A stretch of DNA of 64,000 nt from Lentzea aerocolonigenes (GCF_000974445.1 NZ_BBOJ01000021.1:124001-188000); one strand, 5' to 3'. Shown: positions 1 through 8,306, counted from the first letter of the stretch. The notes: generated from the letters alone by a model not told the origin. Program-made: numbers and translations.

Positions 1-344
1 GCGGTGTGGACGGCGTCGTGGAGACCACCGGCAACGCGGACGTGCTCGGCATGGCGATCTCCTCGCTCGCGACCCGCGGCACCGCGGTGATCGTCGGCGC
101 GCCCGCGTTCGGCACCCAGGTGCCGGTCAACGTGAACTTCATGCTGTCCGGCCGCAAGGTCGTCGGCCTCACGATGGGCGACGCCGAGACGCAGTCGCTG
201 ATCCCGGTGCTCGTCGACCTCGTGACCGCGGGCCGGATGCCGATCGACCGCCTGATCACCCACTACGAGTTCGGGGAGATCCAGCAGGCGGTCGACGACG
301 CGCTGGCCGGCGTCACCATCAAACCCGTGCTGCGGCTGGGGTGA
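1..344 (+). CDS. Zinc-type alcohol dehydrogenase, C-terminal part (cut by window edge)
   Basis: Only the last 113 or so residues are present; the reading frame is open from base 3. They match the C-terminal half of medium-chain NAD(P)-dependent alcohol dehydrogenases: the tail of the Rossmann fold (VDGVVETTGNADVLGMAI), the strand GTAVIVGAP, and the closing FGEIQQAVDDALAG segment seen in aryl- or benzyl-alcohol dehydrogenases. The stop codon overlaps the GTG of the acyl-CoA ligase (GTGA, 341-344), so the two are probably translationally coupled. An alcohol-to-aldehyde-to-acid-to-CoA-ester path is plausible. The substrate cannot be read from this fragment. Confidence 0.85.
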   Translation, partial: GVDGVVETTGNADVLGMAISSLATRGTAVIVGAPAFGTQVPVNVNFMLSGRKVVGLTMGDAETQSLIPVLVDLVTAGRMPIDRLITHYEFGEIQQAVDDALAGVTIKPVLRLG

Positions 345-1852
345 CGATGACCGGGCCGGCCAACACCGGCGTCGGCAGCTGGCCGGCCCGCCGGGCACGC
401 ATCTCCCCGCACCGCACCGCTCTGGTGCAGGCGGACCGCACGCTGACCTACGCCGAGCTCGCCCAGCGGGTCGAGCGCCTCGCCGGTGTCCTGGCGAGGC
501 TCGGCGTGCGGCCCGGCGACCGCGTGGCGTACCTGGGCGTCAACGACATCAGCGTGTTCGAGACGCTGTTCGCGACCGCGTCCTGCGGGGCGATCTTCGT
601 GCCGCTCAACTACCGGTTGTCCGGCACGGAGATCAGCTACATGCTCGCCGACTGCGGCGCGTCCCTGCTGGTGCACAGCGCGGACGCCGACGGGCTCGTG
701 GCGTCGGCGGGTCCGCTGCCGCGCGTGCTGCGCACCGAGGACTTCGACGCCGAAAACTCCGGCGAGCCACCGTCGCCCGCCGTGGCGCTCGACGATCCCT
801 GCCTGCTCCTCTACACCTCCGGCACGACGGGCAAACCGAAGGCGGCGGTGCTCACCCACGGCAACCTCACGTGGAACACCGTCAACCAGCTCGCGCACTT
901 CGACGTCCTCAGCACCGACCGCGCACTGTGCATCGCGCCGTTGTTCCACTGCGTGGGCCTGGGTCAGATCACGCTGCCGACGTTGTTCAAGGGCGGCAGC
1001 GTCGAGCCGGTCGCCAGGTTCGATCCGGGAGCGATCCTCGCCCGCATCGCCGAGGCGCGGATCACCACTTTCTCCGCCGTGCCGACGATGTTGCAGATGA
1101 TGTGCCAGGACCCGTCCTGGGACACCACGGATCTCAGCTCGCTGACGTGCGTGCTCTACGGCGGCTCACCGGTGCAGGAACGCGTCGCGCGGGCGTGGCT
1201 CGACCGCGGCGTGCGGCTGCTGCAGGGCTACGGCATGACCGAGGCCTCCCCCGGCGTGTCGATGAGCACCCACGACGGCACGCCCGACCACCCCCTCTCG
1301 GCCGGCGTCCCCCACTTCTTCACCGATGTGGCCGGACTGAGCGCTGACGAATGCAGCACCCCGCTCGGCCCGGACCCGGCGGAGCTGCTCGTCCGCGGCC
1401 CCAACGTGTTCTCCGGGTACTGGAACCGTCCACAGGAGACTCGTGACAGCTTCGTCGGCGAGTGGTTCCGCAGCGGCGACGTCGTCAGGTCCGACGACGG
1501 CTGGATCCACGTGGTGGACCGGGTCAAGGACCTGATCATCTCGGGCGGCGAGAACGTCTACCCGGCCGAGGTCGAGGCCGTCGTCGTGCAGCTGGACGAG
1601 GTCGAGTCGTGCGCGGTGGTCGGCGTGCCCGACGAACGCTGGGGCGAGGTCGGCGTCGCCTACGTCGTGGTGCGCTCCGAGCTCACCGAGGCCGCGCTGC
1701 GCGACCACCTGACCGCGAACCTCGCGCGCTACAAGGTACCCAGGCACGTGGTGTTCGTGGAGTCGTTGCCGCGCAACGCGACCGGGAAGGTGCGCCGGGT
1801 GGAGCTGAGGGCGCGGGCCGCCACCACCTTCGCGCAGAAGGGATCCGGCTGA
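341..1852 (+). CDS. AMP-dependent acyl-CoA synthetase/ligase
   Basis: A 503-residue member of the ANL adenylating superfamily, which activates a carboxylic acid with ATP and transfers it to CoA. Visible motifs are the P-loop-like LLYTSGTTGKPKAAVLTHGN (A3), QGYGMTEASPG (A5), GEWFRSGDVVRSDDGWIHVVDRVKDL (A7/A8) and the C-terminal catalytic lysine in PRNATGKVRR (A10). The length is usual for fatty or aromatic acid-CoA ligases. GTG at 341 overlaps the upstream stop; ATG at 347 is an alternative start. It probably forms an operon with the alcohol dehydrogenase. Substrate unknown; no PCP or condensation domain is present, so this is not an NRPS piece. Confidence 0.9.
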   Translation: MTMTGPANTGVGSWPARRARISPHRTALVQADRTLTYAELAQRVERLAGVLARLGVRPGDRVAYLGVNDISVFETLFATASCGAIFVPLNYRLSGTEISYMLADCGASLLVHSADADGLVASAGPLPRVLRTEDFDAENSGEPPSPAVALDDPCLLLYTSGTTGKPKAAVLTHGNLTWNTVNQLAHFDVLSTDRALCIAPLFHCVGLGQITLPTLFKGGSVEPVARFDPGAILARIAEARITTFSAVPTMLQMMCQDPSWDTTDLSSLTCVLYGGSPVQERVARAWLDRGVRLLQGYGMTEASPGVSMSTHDGTPDHPLSAGVPHFFTDVAGLSADECSTPLGPDPAELLVRGPNVFSGYWNRPQETRDSFVGEWFRSGDVVRSDDGWIHVVDRVKDLIISGGENVYPAEVEAVVVQLDEVESCAVVGVPDERWGEVGVAYVVVRSELTEAALRDHLTANLARYKVPRHVVFVESLPRNATGKVRRVELRARAATTFAQKGSG

Positions 1853-1858
1853 CCGCGC

Positions 1859-2278
1859 TCAGGTCACCACCACCTCCCGTGCCTCGACCAGCTCGAATCC
1901 GTTGATCATCCTCGGGCGGATGCGGATGAGCTGGTTCATCGCGCCGTCGACCCACGGTTGCAGCATCTCCTCGTACCGGTGCACCTCGCCGGCTTCCTGG
2001 ACGCGGCGGGCGTACCCGGTGATGATCACACTCCAGCCCAGCCGGCTGTCCGCGTCGATCGCGTCCGCCTCGTAGGCCACCACCACGCCGACGGACCTCA
2101 GCAACGCCGCCCCCAGATGGGTGCGGATGATCACCGCACCACCGTCGACGACGTGGTTGACCGGCCGGATGGCCGGCATCGCGTTCTGGGAGAACACCAC
2201 ACGACCGAAGGGAACGCTGCCGAGCCGGTGCAGTGCCTCGTCGTTCGTGAGCTCGCGCATTTGACGTGTGCCGGTCAC
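1859..2278 (-). CDS. Pyridoxamine 5'-phosphate oxidase (PPOX) family protein
   Basis: A small (139 aa) split-barrel flavin/F420-binding protein. The pattern MRELTNDEALHRLGSVPFGR, then FSQNAMPAIRPVNHVVDGG, then DADSRLGWSVIITGYARRV is typical of actinobacterial PPOX-class proteins. GTG 2278 overlaps the ctaD stop (GTGA, 2275-2278); ATG 2260 is an alternative. It is probably co-transcribed with ctaD. In Mycobacterium tuberculosis the PPOX-like Rv0080 sits beside the ribosome-associated Rv0079 in the DosR dormancy regulon, and a comparable pairing exists here with the gene at 4090-4836. The actual cofactor and substrate are unknown. Confidence 0.85.
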   Translation of the reverse strand: MTGTRQMRELTNDEALHRLGSVPFGRVVFSQNAMPAIRPVNHVVDGGAVIIRTHLGAALLRSVGVVVAYEADAIDADSRLGWSVIITGYARRVQEAGEVHRYEEMLQPWVDGAMNQLIRIRPRMINGFELVEAREVVVT

Positions 2279-3990
2279 GGCGCCTTCGTCCCTTCTGGCA
2301 GTTCCTTGCCGGTGAAGCCCACGTGCGCCTCCCGGTTGATCCGCTCGACCATGTGCGGGTAGTGCAGTTCGAACGCGGGCCGGATCGAGCGGATCCGCGG
2401 CAGCTCGGTGAAGTTGTGCCGTGGTGGAGGGCACGACGTCGCCCACTCGAGCGAGTTGCCGAAGCCCCAGGGGTCGTCGACCGTGACGATCTCACCGAAG
2501 CGGTAGCTCTTCACGACGTTCCACAGGAACGGCAGCGTCGAGGCGCCCAGCACGTACGCGCCGATCGTCGACAACGTGTTCAGCGCCGTGAAGCCGTCCG
2601 TCTCCAGGTAGTCGGCGTACCGGCGCGGCATGCCCTGGTTGCCGAGCCAGTGCTGCACCAGGAACGTGGCGTGGAACCCGACGAACGTGAGCCAGAAGTG
2701 CAGCTTCGCCAGGCGTTCGTCCATCATCCTGCCGGTGATCTTCGGGAACCAGAAGTAGATGCCGGCGAAGGTCGCGAACACGATCGTGCCGTAGAGCACG
2801 TAGTGGAAGTGGGCCACCACGAAGTACGTGTCCGACACGTGGAAGTCCAGCGGCGGCGCGGCGAGCAGCACGCCGCTCAGCCCGCCGAACAGGAAGGTGA
2901 CCAGGAAGCCGACGGAGAACAGCATCGGCGACTCGAAGGTCAGCTGTCCCTTCCACATCGTGCCGATCCAGTTGAAGAACTTGATGCCCGTCGGCACCGC
3001 GACCAGGAACGTCAGCAGGGCGAAGAACGGCAGCAGCACGGCGCCGGTGGCGTACATGTGGTGTGCCCACACCGCGACGGACAGCGCGGCGATGGACAGC
3101 GTGGCGTAGACGAGTCCTTTGTAGCCGAAGACCGGTTTGCGGGAGAACACGGGGATGATCTCGGAGATCACGCCGAAGAACGGCAGGGCCAGGATGTAGA
3201 CCTCGGGATGCCCGAAGAACCAGAACAGGTGCTGCCACAGCACGACACCGCCGTTGGCCGGGTCGAACACGTGCGCGCCCAGCAGCCGGTCGGCCAGCAG
3301 GCCGAAGCCCGCCGCGGTCAGGATCGGGAACACCACCAGCACCAGGACGCTCGTCACCAGGATGTTCCAGGTGAACACCGGCATCCGCCACATCGTCATG
3401 CCCGGCGCGCGCAGGCACACCACCGTCGTGATCATGTTGACGGCGCCGAGGATGGTGCCGAGACCGCCCACCGCCACGCCGACGATCCACAGGTTGGCGC
3501 CGGCACCGGGCGAGTGGATCGCGTCGGACAGCGGAACGTAGGCGAACCAGCCGAAGTCCGCCGCTCCGCCCGGCGTGACGAAGCCGCCGAGCATCAGCAG
3601 ACCTCCGAAGAGGAACAACCAGAACGACAACGCGTTGAGGCGCGGGAACGCGACGTCCGGCGAGCCGATCTGCAGCGGCAGCACGAAGTTCGCGAACCCG
3701 AAGACGCTGGGCGTGGCGTACAGCAACAGCATCACCGTGCCGTGCATGGTGAACAGCTGGTTGTACTGCTCCGCGGACAGGAACTGCAGCCCGGGACGTG
3801 CCAGCTCCGTGCGGATCAGCATCGCCATCGCTCCGCCGATCATGAAGAAGGCGAACGTGGTGACGAGGTACATCACACCGATCTGCTTGTGGTCGGTGGT
3901 GCGGAACAACTGCAGCAGAGCCGAACCCTTGATCCGGACGCGCGGCGGATTCGGCTGCACCTCGACCGGTGCGGGAACCAGGGCGGTCAC
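2275..3990 (-). CDS. ctaD: Cytochrome c oxidase subunit I
   Basis: A 571-residue haem-copper oxidase subunit I, the membrane subunit that reduces O2. Twelve or so hydrophobic helices are visible. The haem and CuB ligands are present: FTMHGTVML (helix II His), HPEVYIL with the His-Tyr pair (helix VI), the AHHMYATG di-histidine (helix VII) and VVAHFHYVLYG (helix X). GTG 3990 was chosen because AGGAGAG lies six bases upstream, and the N-terminus VTALVPAPVEVQPNPPR is then normal. No subunit II or III gene is adjacent, so this is probably a paralogue using subunits encoded elsewhere. A DosR-like box lies about 60 bp upstream of the start, suggesting induction under low oxygen. Confidence 0.95.
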   Translation of the reverse strand: MTALVPAPVEVQPNPPRVRIKGSALLQLFRTTDHKQIGVMYLVTTFAFFMIGGAMAMLIRTELARPGLQFLSAEQYNQLFTMHGTVMLLLYATPSVFGFANFVLPLQIGSPDVAFPRLNALSFWLFLFGGLLMLGGFVTPGGAADFGWFAYVPLSDAIHSPGAGANLWIVGVAVGGLGTILGAVNMITTVVCLRAPGMTMWRMPVFTWNILVTSVLVLVVFPILTAAGFGLLADRLLGAHVFDPANGGVVLWQHLFWFFGHPEVYILALPFFGVISEIIPVFSRKPVFGYKGLVYATLSIAALSVAVWAHHMYATGAVLLPFFALLTFLVAVPTGIKFFNWIGTMWKGQLTFESPMLFSVGFLVTFLFGGLSGVLLAAPPLDFHVSDTYFVVAHFHYVLYGTIVFATFAGIYFWFPKITGRMMDERLAKLHFWLTFVGFHATFLVQHWLGNQGMPRRYADYLETDGFTALNTLSTIGAYVLGASTLPFLWNVVKSYRFGEIVTVDDPWGFGNSLEWATSCPPPRHNFTELPRIRSIRPAFELHYPHMVERINREAHVGFTGKELPEGTKAP

Positions 3991-4051
3991 GTTCTCTCCT
4001 GTGTCACGGGAAGCACGCGTGAATCCTGATCGCGGCCAGGAGGGTCCATCA

Positions 4052-4065
4052 GGGACCAAAGTCCC
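4052..4065. promoter_or_regulatory. DosR/DevR-like box upstream of ctaD
   Basis: GGGACCAAAGTCCC matches 13 of 14 positions of the core GGGACTWWAGTCCC known for the mycobacterial dormancy regulator DosR. It lies 62 bp before the ctaD GTG. It overlaps a 9-bp perfect hairpin (4060-4080, AGTCCCGGC/GCCGGGACT, loop of 3) that could also end transcription from 4090-4836. Confidence 0.6.
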
Positions 4066-4089
4066 GGCTGGGCCGGGACTCTGCGTCGA

Positions 4090-4836
4090 TCACCGAGCGG
4101 CCGGGGTGATAAGTCCGTAATGACCGTCGTAACGCCGGTACAGCACCGAGCCCCGGTTCGTGTCGGCGCTGCGGAAGAACCGGAACGGCAGCTCCGTGGC
4201 GTCCAGCCGCTCCACCGCCTCCTCCGGGGTCAGCAGCGGCACCTCGTGCACGTTGACCGTCAGCGGCACCGACACCGGCCCGGCAGGCGGTGCCGTGCTC
4301 ACCAGCCGGGCGAGGCGGTACCCCGTCGGCCCGATCCGGTAGATCGCACTGTCCTCTCCGGTCTCGGCGTCGACGAACAGGTGGACGTCGTAGTCCATCA
4401 GGTCCATCGTGCGCGCCGCCTGGTCCGGTGTGCAGCGCACCGGTGTGCAGTACTTGCGACGGACGATCTCCCGCTGTCCGTTCACCTCTACCACCGCGAC
4501 CCTGGGCCGCTCGTTCCGCCAGACCTCGAGCCCCGCGAGGGCGGGCAGCCGCTGCGCCAGGCTCCGCCGCAGCGACTGCGCCGCCTCGGGGAAGAACGCA
4601 CCGGCGGCCTGCCCGCGCACCGGCTGTCCCCGCAGCTCGAAGTTGGCCTGCACCAACGCCGACCACGGCGACGCGGAACGAGCACCGCGCGTCAGCTTGA
4701 TCCGGACGGCAGGACTCGCCCCCGGCAGCCGGGCCAGCAGGGCATCGACCTGGTCGCGGACGAGCTCGCGCACGTCGTCCAGCACCTCACCGGCGGTCTG
4801 CGTCGCGATCTGACCGTCGGATCTTCTCCGGCGCAC
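4090..4836 (-). CDS. HPF/RaiA-type ribosome-associated protein with two S30AE C-terminal domains
   Basis: A 248-residue protein. Residues about 124-177 (IVRRKYCTPVRCTPDQAARTM onward) and about 192-246 (PLLTPEEAVERLDATELPFR onward, ending YRRYDGHYGLITP) each resemble the dimerising S30AE C-terminal domain of long hibernation-promoting factors. A canonical N-terminal 30S-binding domain is not obvious; residues 1-120 hold a divergent domain. GTG 4836 was chosen because GGAGG lies six bases before it; the open frame runs further upstream but into the PaaX gene. Long HPFs form 100S ribosomes in stationary phase or hypoxia. The DosR-like half-site upstream and the terminal oxidase downstream fit a dormancy role. 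Confidence 0.8.
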   Translation of the reverse strand: MRRRRSDGQIATQTAGEVLDDVRELVRDQVDALLARLPGASPAVRIKLTRGARSASPWSALVQANFELRGQPVRGQAAGAFFPEAAQSLRRSLAQRLPALAGLEVWRNERPRVAVVEVNGQREIVRRKYCTPVRCTPDQAARTMDLMDYDVHLFVDAETGEDSAIYRIGPTGYRLARLVSTAPPAGPVSVPLTVNVHEVPLLTPEEAVERLDATELPFRFFRSADTNRGSVLYRRYDGHYGLITPAAR

Positions 4837-4909
4837 TTCAGCCTCCGAGAACCCTGCGGGGTGGAACTTCCCGGCTGTGAAGCTAGGCGGGAAGCCCCAC
4901 GGGCGATCA

Positions 4910-4923
4910 GGGCACAAGGTCCC
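4910..4923. promoter_or_regulatory. Weaker DosR-like box upstream of the HPF-like gene
   Basis: GGGACCTTGTGCCC on the minus strand (4923 to 4910) keeps the GGGAC half and the terminal CCC of the DosR consensus (10 of 14 positions). It lies about 75 bp before the GTG at 4836. On its own it would be marginal; the stronger box before the neighbouring ctaD makes it credible. Confidence 0.4.
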
Positions 4924-4949
4924 TTCCGGCACCGTTCGAAGAACTCTGG

Positions 4950-5810
4950 CTACCGGCCGGAGGCGGACTGGGCCTCTTCGTCCACAACGGATTCGAGCAC
5001 GTCGGCGGCCAGTTCCCCGGCCGACCGCTCCCACCCCCGCCGCAACTCCCGGAACAGCGCGGCAGCACGCGTCCCCGGCCACCCCTCCGGCAGCAACACC
5101 GACGGCAGCACCGGATCGCGGCGGATCAGCAGCAACCACTCCGCCCCGAGCAGGATCCGCCGCGACAGCTCGTCCAGGTGCTCGAACCCGTCGTCGCCCC
5201 AGCGCGCCAGGAAGTCCGAGTAGCCGGCCGCGATCGCCGGCAGGTCCCAGGCCTCCGCGGCGATCCGCGCGGGGTCCGTCCACCTGAACGCCTCGGCGCG
5301 GAACACCTCGGCGTGGTCGAGGAGGTCGAGCTCCGCCAGCGTCGCCGAGACGTCCGCGTCGGATGTCGAGACCCACAGGCCGCTGCGCAGCGGGCCGAAG
5401 CCGAACCAGCCCAGGCGGGTGCGCAGGGCGTGCCGGTCCGCGCGCCTGCTCTCCGGGACCGAGAACGTCAGCAGCGTCCAGCGGCCGTCCCAAGTCGAAT
5501 CGACGATGTCGCCGTCGAGTTTGCGTTGGCCGTCGCGCAGCACCGCGGTGCCGTGGTCGGTCAACCCCAAGAACGCCTGCCGTCCTCGGCGGACCGTGCG
5601 GAGCAAACCGCGGCGGCCCATGCGGCCGAGTGCTGTCCTGGCTGCGTGTTCGCCGATGCCGAGCCGTCCCAGCGCGGTGACGATCCCGACTGTCGACACC
5701 GCCACGCCCCGGTCGAGCACGTGGTCGCCGAACAGGGCGAGCGCGGCGGTTTCCGGGCGCACCGCAGACCCGGCAACGCCACCGTCCGGAGGAGTCAACT
5801 CTGCTGACAT
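4950..5810 (-). CDS. PaaX family transcriptional regulator
   Basis: A 286-residue protein with the PaaX layout: N-terminal winged helix (ALALFGDHVLDRGVAVSTVG to RTALGRMGRRGLLRTVRRGRQ), central domain (WDGRWTLLTFSVPESRRADRHALRTRLGWFGFGPLRSGLW), and C-terminal PaaX_C (FLARWGDDGFEHLDELSRRILLGAEWLLLIRRDPVLPSVLLPEGWPG). Family members repress aromatic-acid catabolic genes and release DNA on binding an aryl-CoA. ATG 5810 was chosen; an in-frame TTG at 5852 would extend it. No paa genes are adjacent. The divergent neighbour is a secreted esterase, so its target is unclear. Confidence 0.9.
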   Translation of the reverse strand: MSAELTPPDGGVAGSAVRPETAALALFGDHVLDRGVAVSTVGIVTALGRLGIGEHAARTALGRMGRRGLLRTVRRGRQAFLGLTDHGTAVLRDGQRKLDGDIVDSTWDGRWTLLTFSVPESRRADRHALRTRLGWFGFGPLRSGLWVSTSDADVSATLAELDLLDHAEVFRAEAFRWTDPARIAAEAWDLPAIAAGYSDFLARWGDDGFEHLDELSRRILLGAEWLLLIRRDPVLPSVLLPEGWPGTRAAALFRELRRGWERSAGELAADVLESVVDEEAQSASGR

Positions 5811-5918
5811 CGGCCCATTATTCGTCGAATGGCTCGCCACGTCATTCGTCAAAAGATTGACGGCCGTCAGAGATCTGAATACCTTCGGTGGTCCGGAATC
5901 CCTGACCGGAGGTCGATG

Positions 5919-6827
5919 ATGACCACACGCAAAGCCCTCATCACGCTCTTCACCGCCCTGCTCACCCTCGCCGGAGTCCTGGCACCACAGGCATCCGCCG
6001 CGTCACTGGTGGAGGTGACCAACTTCGGGAACAACCCGGGCGGGATGCGCATGCACGTCTACGTGCCGGACACCCGACCCGCCAAGCCCGCGATCGTGGT
6101 GGCCATGCACGGCTGCGGCGGCTCGGGCCCCGGCTTCTACTCGGGCAGCGAGTTCGCCTCGCTCGCCAACCGCCGCGGGTTCATCGTGATCTACCCGAGC
6201 GCGCAGCAGCAGGCCGGGTTCGGCAAGTGCTTCGACACCTGGTCCGCCGCGGGGAAGCAGCGCGGCGGCAGCGATGCCGCGTCGATCGTCTCGATGGTGA
6301 CCTACGTCCAGCAGCGCTACAGCGGCGACCCGAACCGCGTCTACGCCACCGGTTCGTCGTCCGGCGGCATGATGACGCAGCACGTGCTCGCTCTCTACCC
6401 GGACGTCTTCAAGGCGGGCGCGGCGTTCATGGGCGTGCCGTTCACCTGCTTCGCCAACGCCGCCGACTTCCCGCCGCCCGGCAGCAAGTGCACCAACGGA
6501 TCCATGAACCGCACCCCGCAGCAGTGGGGCGACGCCGTCCGGCAGGCCTTCCCCGGCTTCACCGGCCAGCGGCCGCGAGTCCAGCTGTGGCACGGCACCA
6601 ACGACACCCTCGTGCCCTACTCGCTGCTGCAGGAGTCGATCGAGCAGTGGACCAACGTGTTCGGCCTGAGCCAGACGCCGACGTCCACCGACACCCCGCG
6701 CCAGAACTGGAACCGGCGCAAGTACGCCGACAAGGTCGAGGCGTACAGCATCCAGGGCGCCGGCCACAGCCTGCCGGCGACCGGCATGGCCGCCGTCGCA
6801 CTGGATTTCTTCGGCATCACCGGCTGA
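5919..6827 (+). CDS. Secreted PHB depolymerase-like esterase (CE1-like)
   Basis: A 302-residue secreted alpha/beta hydrolase. It has a Sec signal of about 28 residues (ending APQASA), the oxyanion region AMHGCGGSGPGF, the nucleophile Ser147 in GSSSGGMM, the acid Asp in WHGTNDTLVP and the His in GAGHSLPATGM. Such proteins are feruloyl or acetylxylan esterases or short-chain polyester depolymerases; no extra binding domain is present. GGAGG at 5908-5912 serves ATG 5919 (6-base spacing) or ATG 5916 (3-base). Gene density in plant-polymer enzymes here favours a hemicellulose esterase role, which is an inference. Confidence 0.9.
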   Translation: MTTRKALITLFTALLTLAGVLAPQASAASLVEVTNFGNNPGGMRMHVYVPDTRPAKPAIVVAMHGCGGSGPGFYSGSEFASLANRRGFIVIYPSAQQQAGFGKCFDTWSAAGKQRGGSDAASIVSMVTYVQQRYSGDPNRVYATGSSSGGMMTQHVLALYPDVFKAGAAFMGVPFTCFANAADFPPPGSKCTNGSMNRTPQQWGDAVRQAFPGFTGQRPRVQLWHGTNDTLVPYSLLQESIEQWTNVFGLSQTPTSTDTPRQNWNRRKYADKVEAYSIQGAGHSLPATGMAAVALDFFGITG

Positions 6828-6835
6828 CCCGATCA

Positions 6836-6886
6836 CGATGAACGGCGCATTTGTCCACCTCACGTGAACGAATGCGCCGTTCATCG
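6836..6886. terminator. Bidirectional hairpin terminator, copy 1 of a repeated palindrome
   Basis: A 16-bp perfect stem (CGATGAACGGCGCATT / AATGCGCCGTTCATCG) closes a 19-base loop that is itself partly palindromic. It lies between the convergent esterase (ends 6827) and aminotransferase (ends 6887). A near-identical element is at 44321-44371. There is no U-tract. Confidence 0.75.
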
Positions 6887-8227
6887 CTAGATCAGTTTCC
6901 AGGCGCCTTCCAGGGCGTGGCGGATGATCTGCTCCATCTCGTCGAAGTGGGACTGCTCGCAGATCAACGGCGGCGACAGCTGGACGACGGGTTCGGCGCG
7001 GTCGTCGGCACGGCAGTACAAACCGTTGTCGAACAACGTCGTCGACACGTACCCCTTGAGGATTCGCTCGGACTCCTCCGCGGTGAAGCTCGTCTTGGCT
7101 TCCCGGTCCTTGACCAGTTCGATGCCGTAGAAGAACCCCGTGCCGCGGACGTCACCGACGATCGGCAGGTCCCGCAGCTTGTCCAGAGTGGACTTGAAAG
7201 CGTCCTCATTGGACAGGACGTGCTCGTAGATGCCATCGCGCTCGATCAGGTCGAGGTTCGCCAGCGCCACCGCGCACGACACGGGGTGGCCGCCGTAGGT
7301 CGAGCCGTGCATGAACACCGTGCCGTCCTTGCGGAACGGCTCCATGAGCCGCTCGTCGATCAGCACCGCGCCGAGCGGGGCGTAGCCGGACGTGAGCCCC
7401 TTGGCAGTGGTGATCATGTCGGGCTGGTAGCCGTAGCGCTGAGCGCCGAAGGTGTGGCCGAGGCGGCCGATCGCGCAGACCACCTCGTCCGACACCAGCA
7501 GCACGTCGTGCCGGTCGCAGATCTCGCGGACCCGCTGGAAGTAGCCGGGCGGCGGAGGGAAGCAGCCGCCGGTGTTCTGCACCGGTTCGAGGAACACGGC
7601 GGCCACGGTGTCCGCGCCCTCGAACAGGATGGCCTGCTCGATCTGGTCCGCGGCCCACCTGCCGAACGCCTCGTAGTCGTCGGCGTGCTCCGGTGCGCGG
7701 TAGAAGTTCGTGTTGGGCACCCGGATCGTGCTGGGCACCAGCGGTTCGAAGTCCTTCTTCAGCGCGGGCAGGCCGGTGATCGACAGGGCGCCCTGCGACG
7801 TGCCGTGGTACGCGAGCGACCGGCTGATCACCTTGTGCTTCGTCGGCTTGCCGGTGAGCTTGAAGTAGTTCTTGGCGAGCTTCCACGCCGTTTCGACGGA
7901 CTCGCCGCCGCTGACGGTGAAGAAGACCCGGTTGAGATCGCCCGGCGCCTCGGCGACGAGACGCTCGGCCAGCTCGATCGCCCGCGGATGCGCGGCCGAC
8001 CACAGCGGGAAGTAGGCGAGCTCGCGCGTCTGCCGGGCGGCGGCTTCGGCGAGCTCCTCGCGGCCGTGGCCGACCTGGACCGTGAACAGGCCGGCGAGTC
8101 CGTCGAGGTACCGCCTGCCCTCGGTGTCCCAGACGTACGCGCCTTCACCACGCGCGATGACGGGCACGGCGTGGTCGTCGGCGTCGGCGTGGCGCGTGAA
8201 GTGCAACCAGAGATTGTCAAGCGGCAT
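6887..8227 (-). CDS. Class III PLP-dependent aminotransferase (amine/omega-amino acid type)
   Basis: A 446-residue fold-type I aminotransferase. The PLP lysine is K276 in TTAKGLTSGYAPLGAV, preceded by D247 in LLVSDEVVCAIGRLG; other motifs are GGESVETAWKLAKNY and TFMHGSTYGGHPVSCAVAL-like FMHGSTYGGHP. The family includes putrescine-, beta-alanine- and taurine-pyruvate transaminases. Placement beside an aminobutyraldehyde-type dehydrogenase, an agmatinase and an amine permease supports an amine donor such as putrescine. ATG 8227 was chosen; the upstream frame to 8263 lacks a ribosome site. Immediately upstream is an inverted repeat (8238-8258) that may bind the neighbouring Lrp protein. Confidence 0.9.
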   Translation of the reverse strand: MPLDNLWLHFTRHADADDHAVPVIARGEGAYVWDTEGRRYLDGLAGLFTVQVGHGREELAEAAARQTRELAYFPLWSAAHPRAIELAERLVAEAPGDLNRVFFTVSGGESVETAWKLAKNYFKLTGKPTKHKVISRSLAYHGTSQGALSITGLPALKKDFEPLVPSTIRVPNTNFYRAPEHADDYEAFGRWAADQIEQAILFEGADTVAAVFLEPVQNTGGCFPPPPGYFQRVREICDRHDVLLVSDEVVCAIGRLGHTFGAQRYGYQPDMITTAKGLTSGYAPLGAVLIDERLMEPFRKDGTVFMHGSTYGGHPVSCAVALANLDLIERDGIYEHVLSNEDAFKSTLDKLRDLPIVGDVRGTGFFYGIELVKDREAKTSFTAEESERILKGYVSTTLFDNGLYCRADDRAEPVVQLSPPLICEQSHFDEMEQIIRHALEGAWKLI

Positions 8228-8237
8228 GCCTACGTTT

Positions 8238-8258
8238 ATCGCACACGTAACGTGCGAT
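8238..8258. promoter_or_regulatory. Inverted repeat upstream of the aminotransferase (candidate Lrp operator)
   Basis: ATCGCAC and GTGCGAT arms, 7 bp each, are separated by 7 bases. The site is 11 bp upstream of the aminotransferase ATG and just after the Lrp gene stop (8307). A related ATCGCAAT / TTGAGCGCACCATCG sequence is present in the Lrp/aldehyde dehydrogenase divergent region (8815-8835). Confidence 0.45.
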
Positions 8259-8306
8259 GGCAAGCGAATCAGTAGCCAGAACGGTCCAGAGCGACGAAAT
8301 CCGCAG

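Noticed and set aside
4060..4080. 9-bp hairpin as a terminator for the HPF-like gene
   Set aside because: Possible, but it overlaps the DosR-like box and lacks a U-tract, so it is noted under that box rather than as a separate terminator.
4837..5493. Upstream extension of the HPF-like frame
   Set aside because: It overlaps the PaaX gene and is low complexity. GGAGG before GTG 4836 sets the start.
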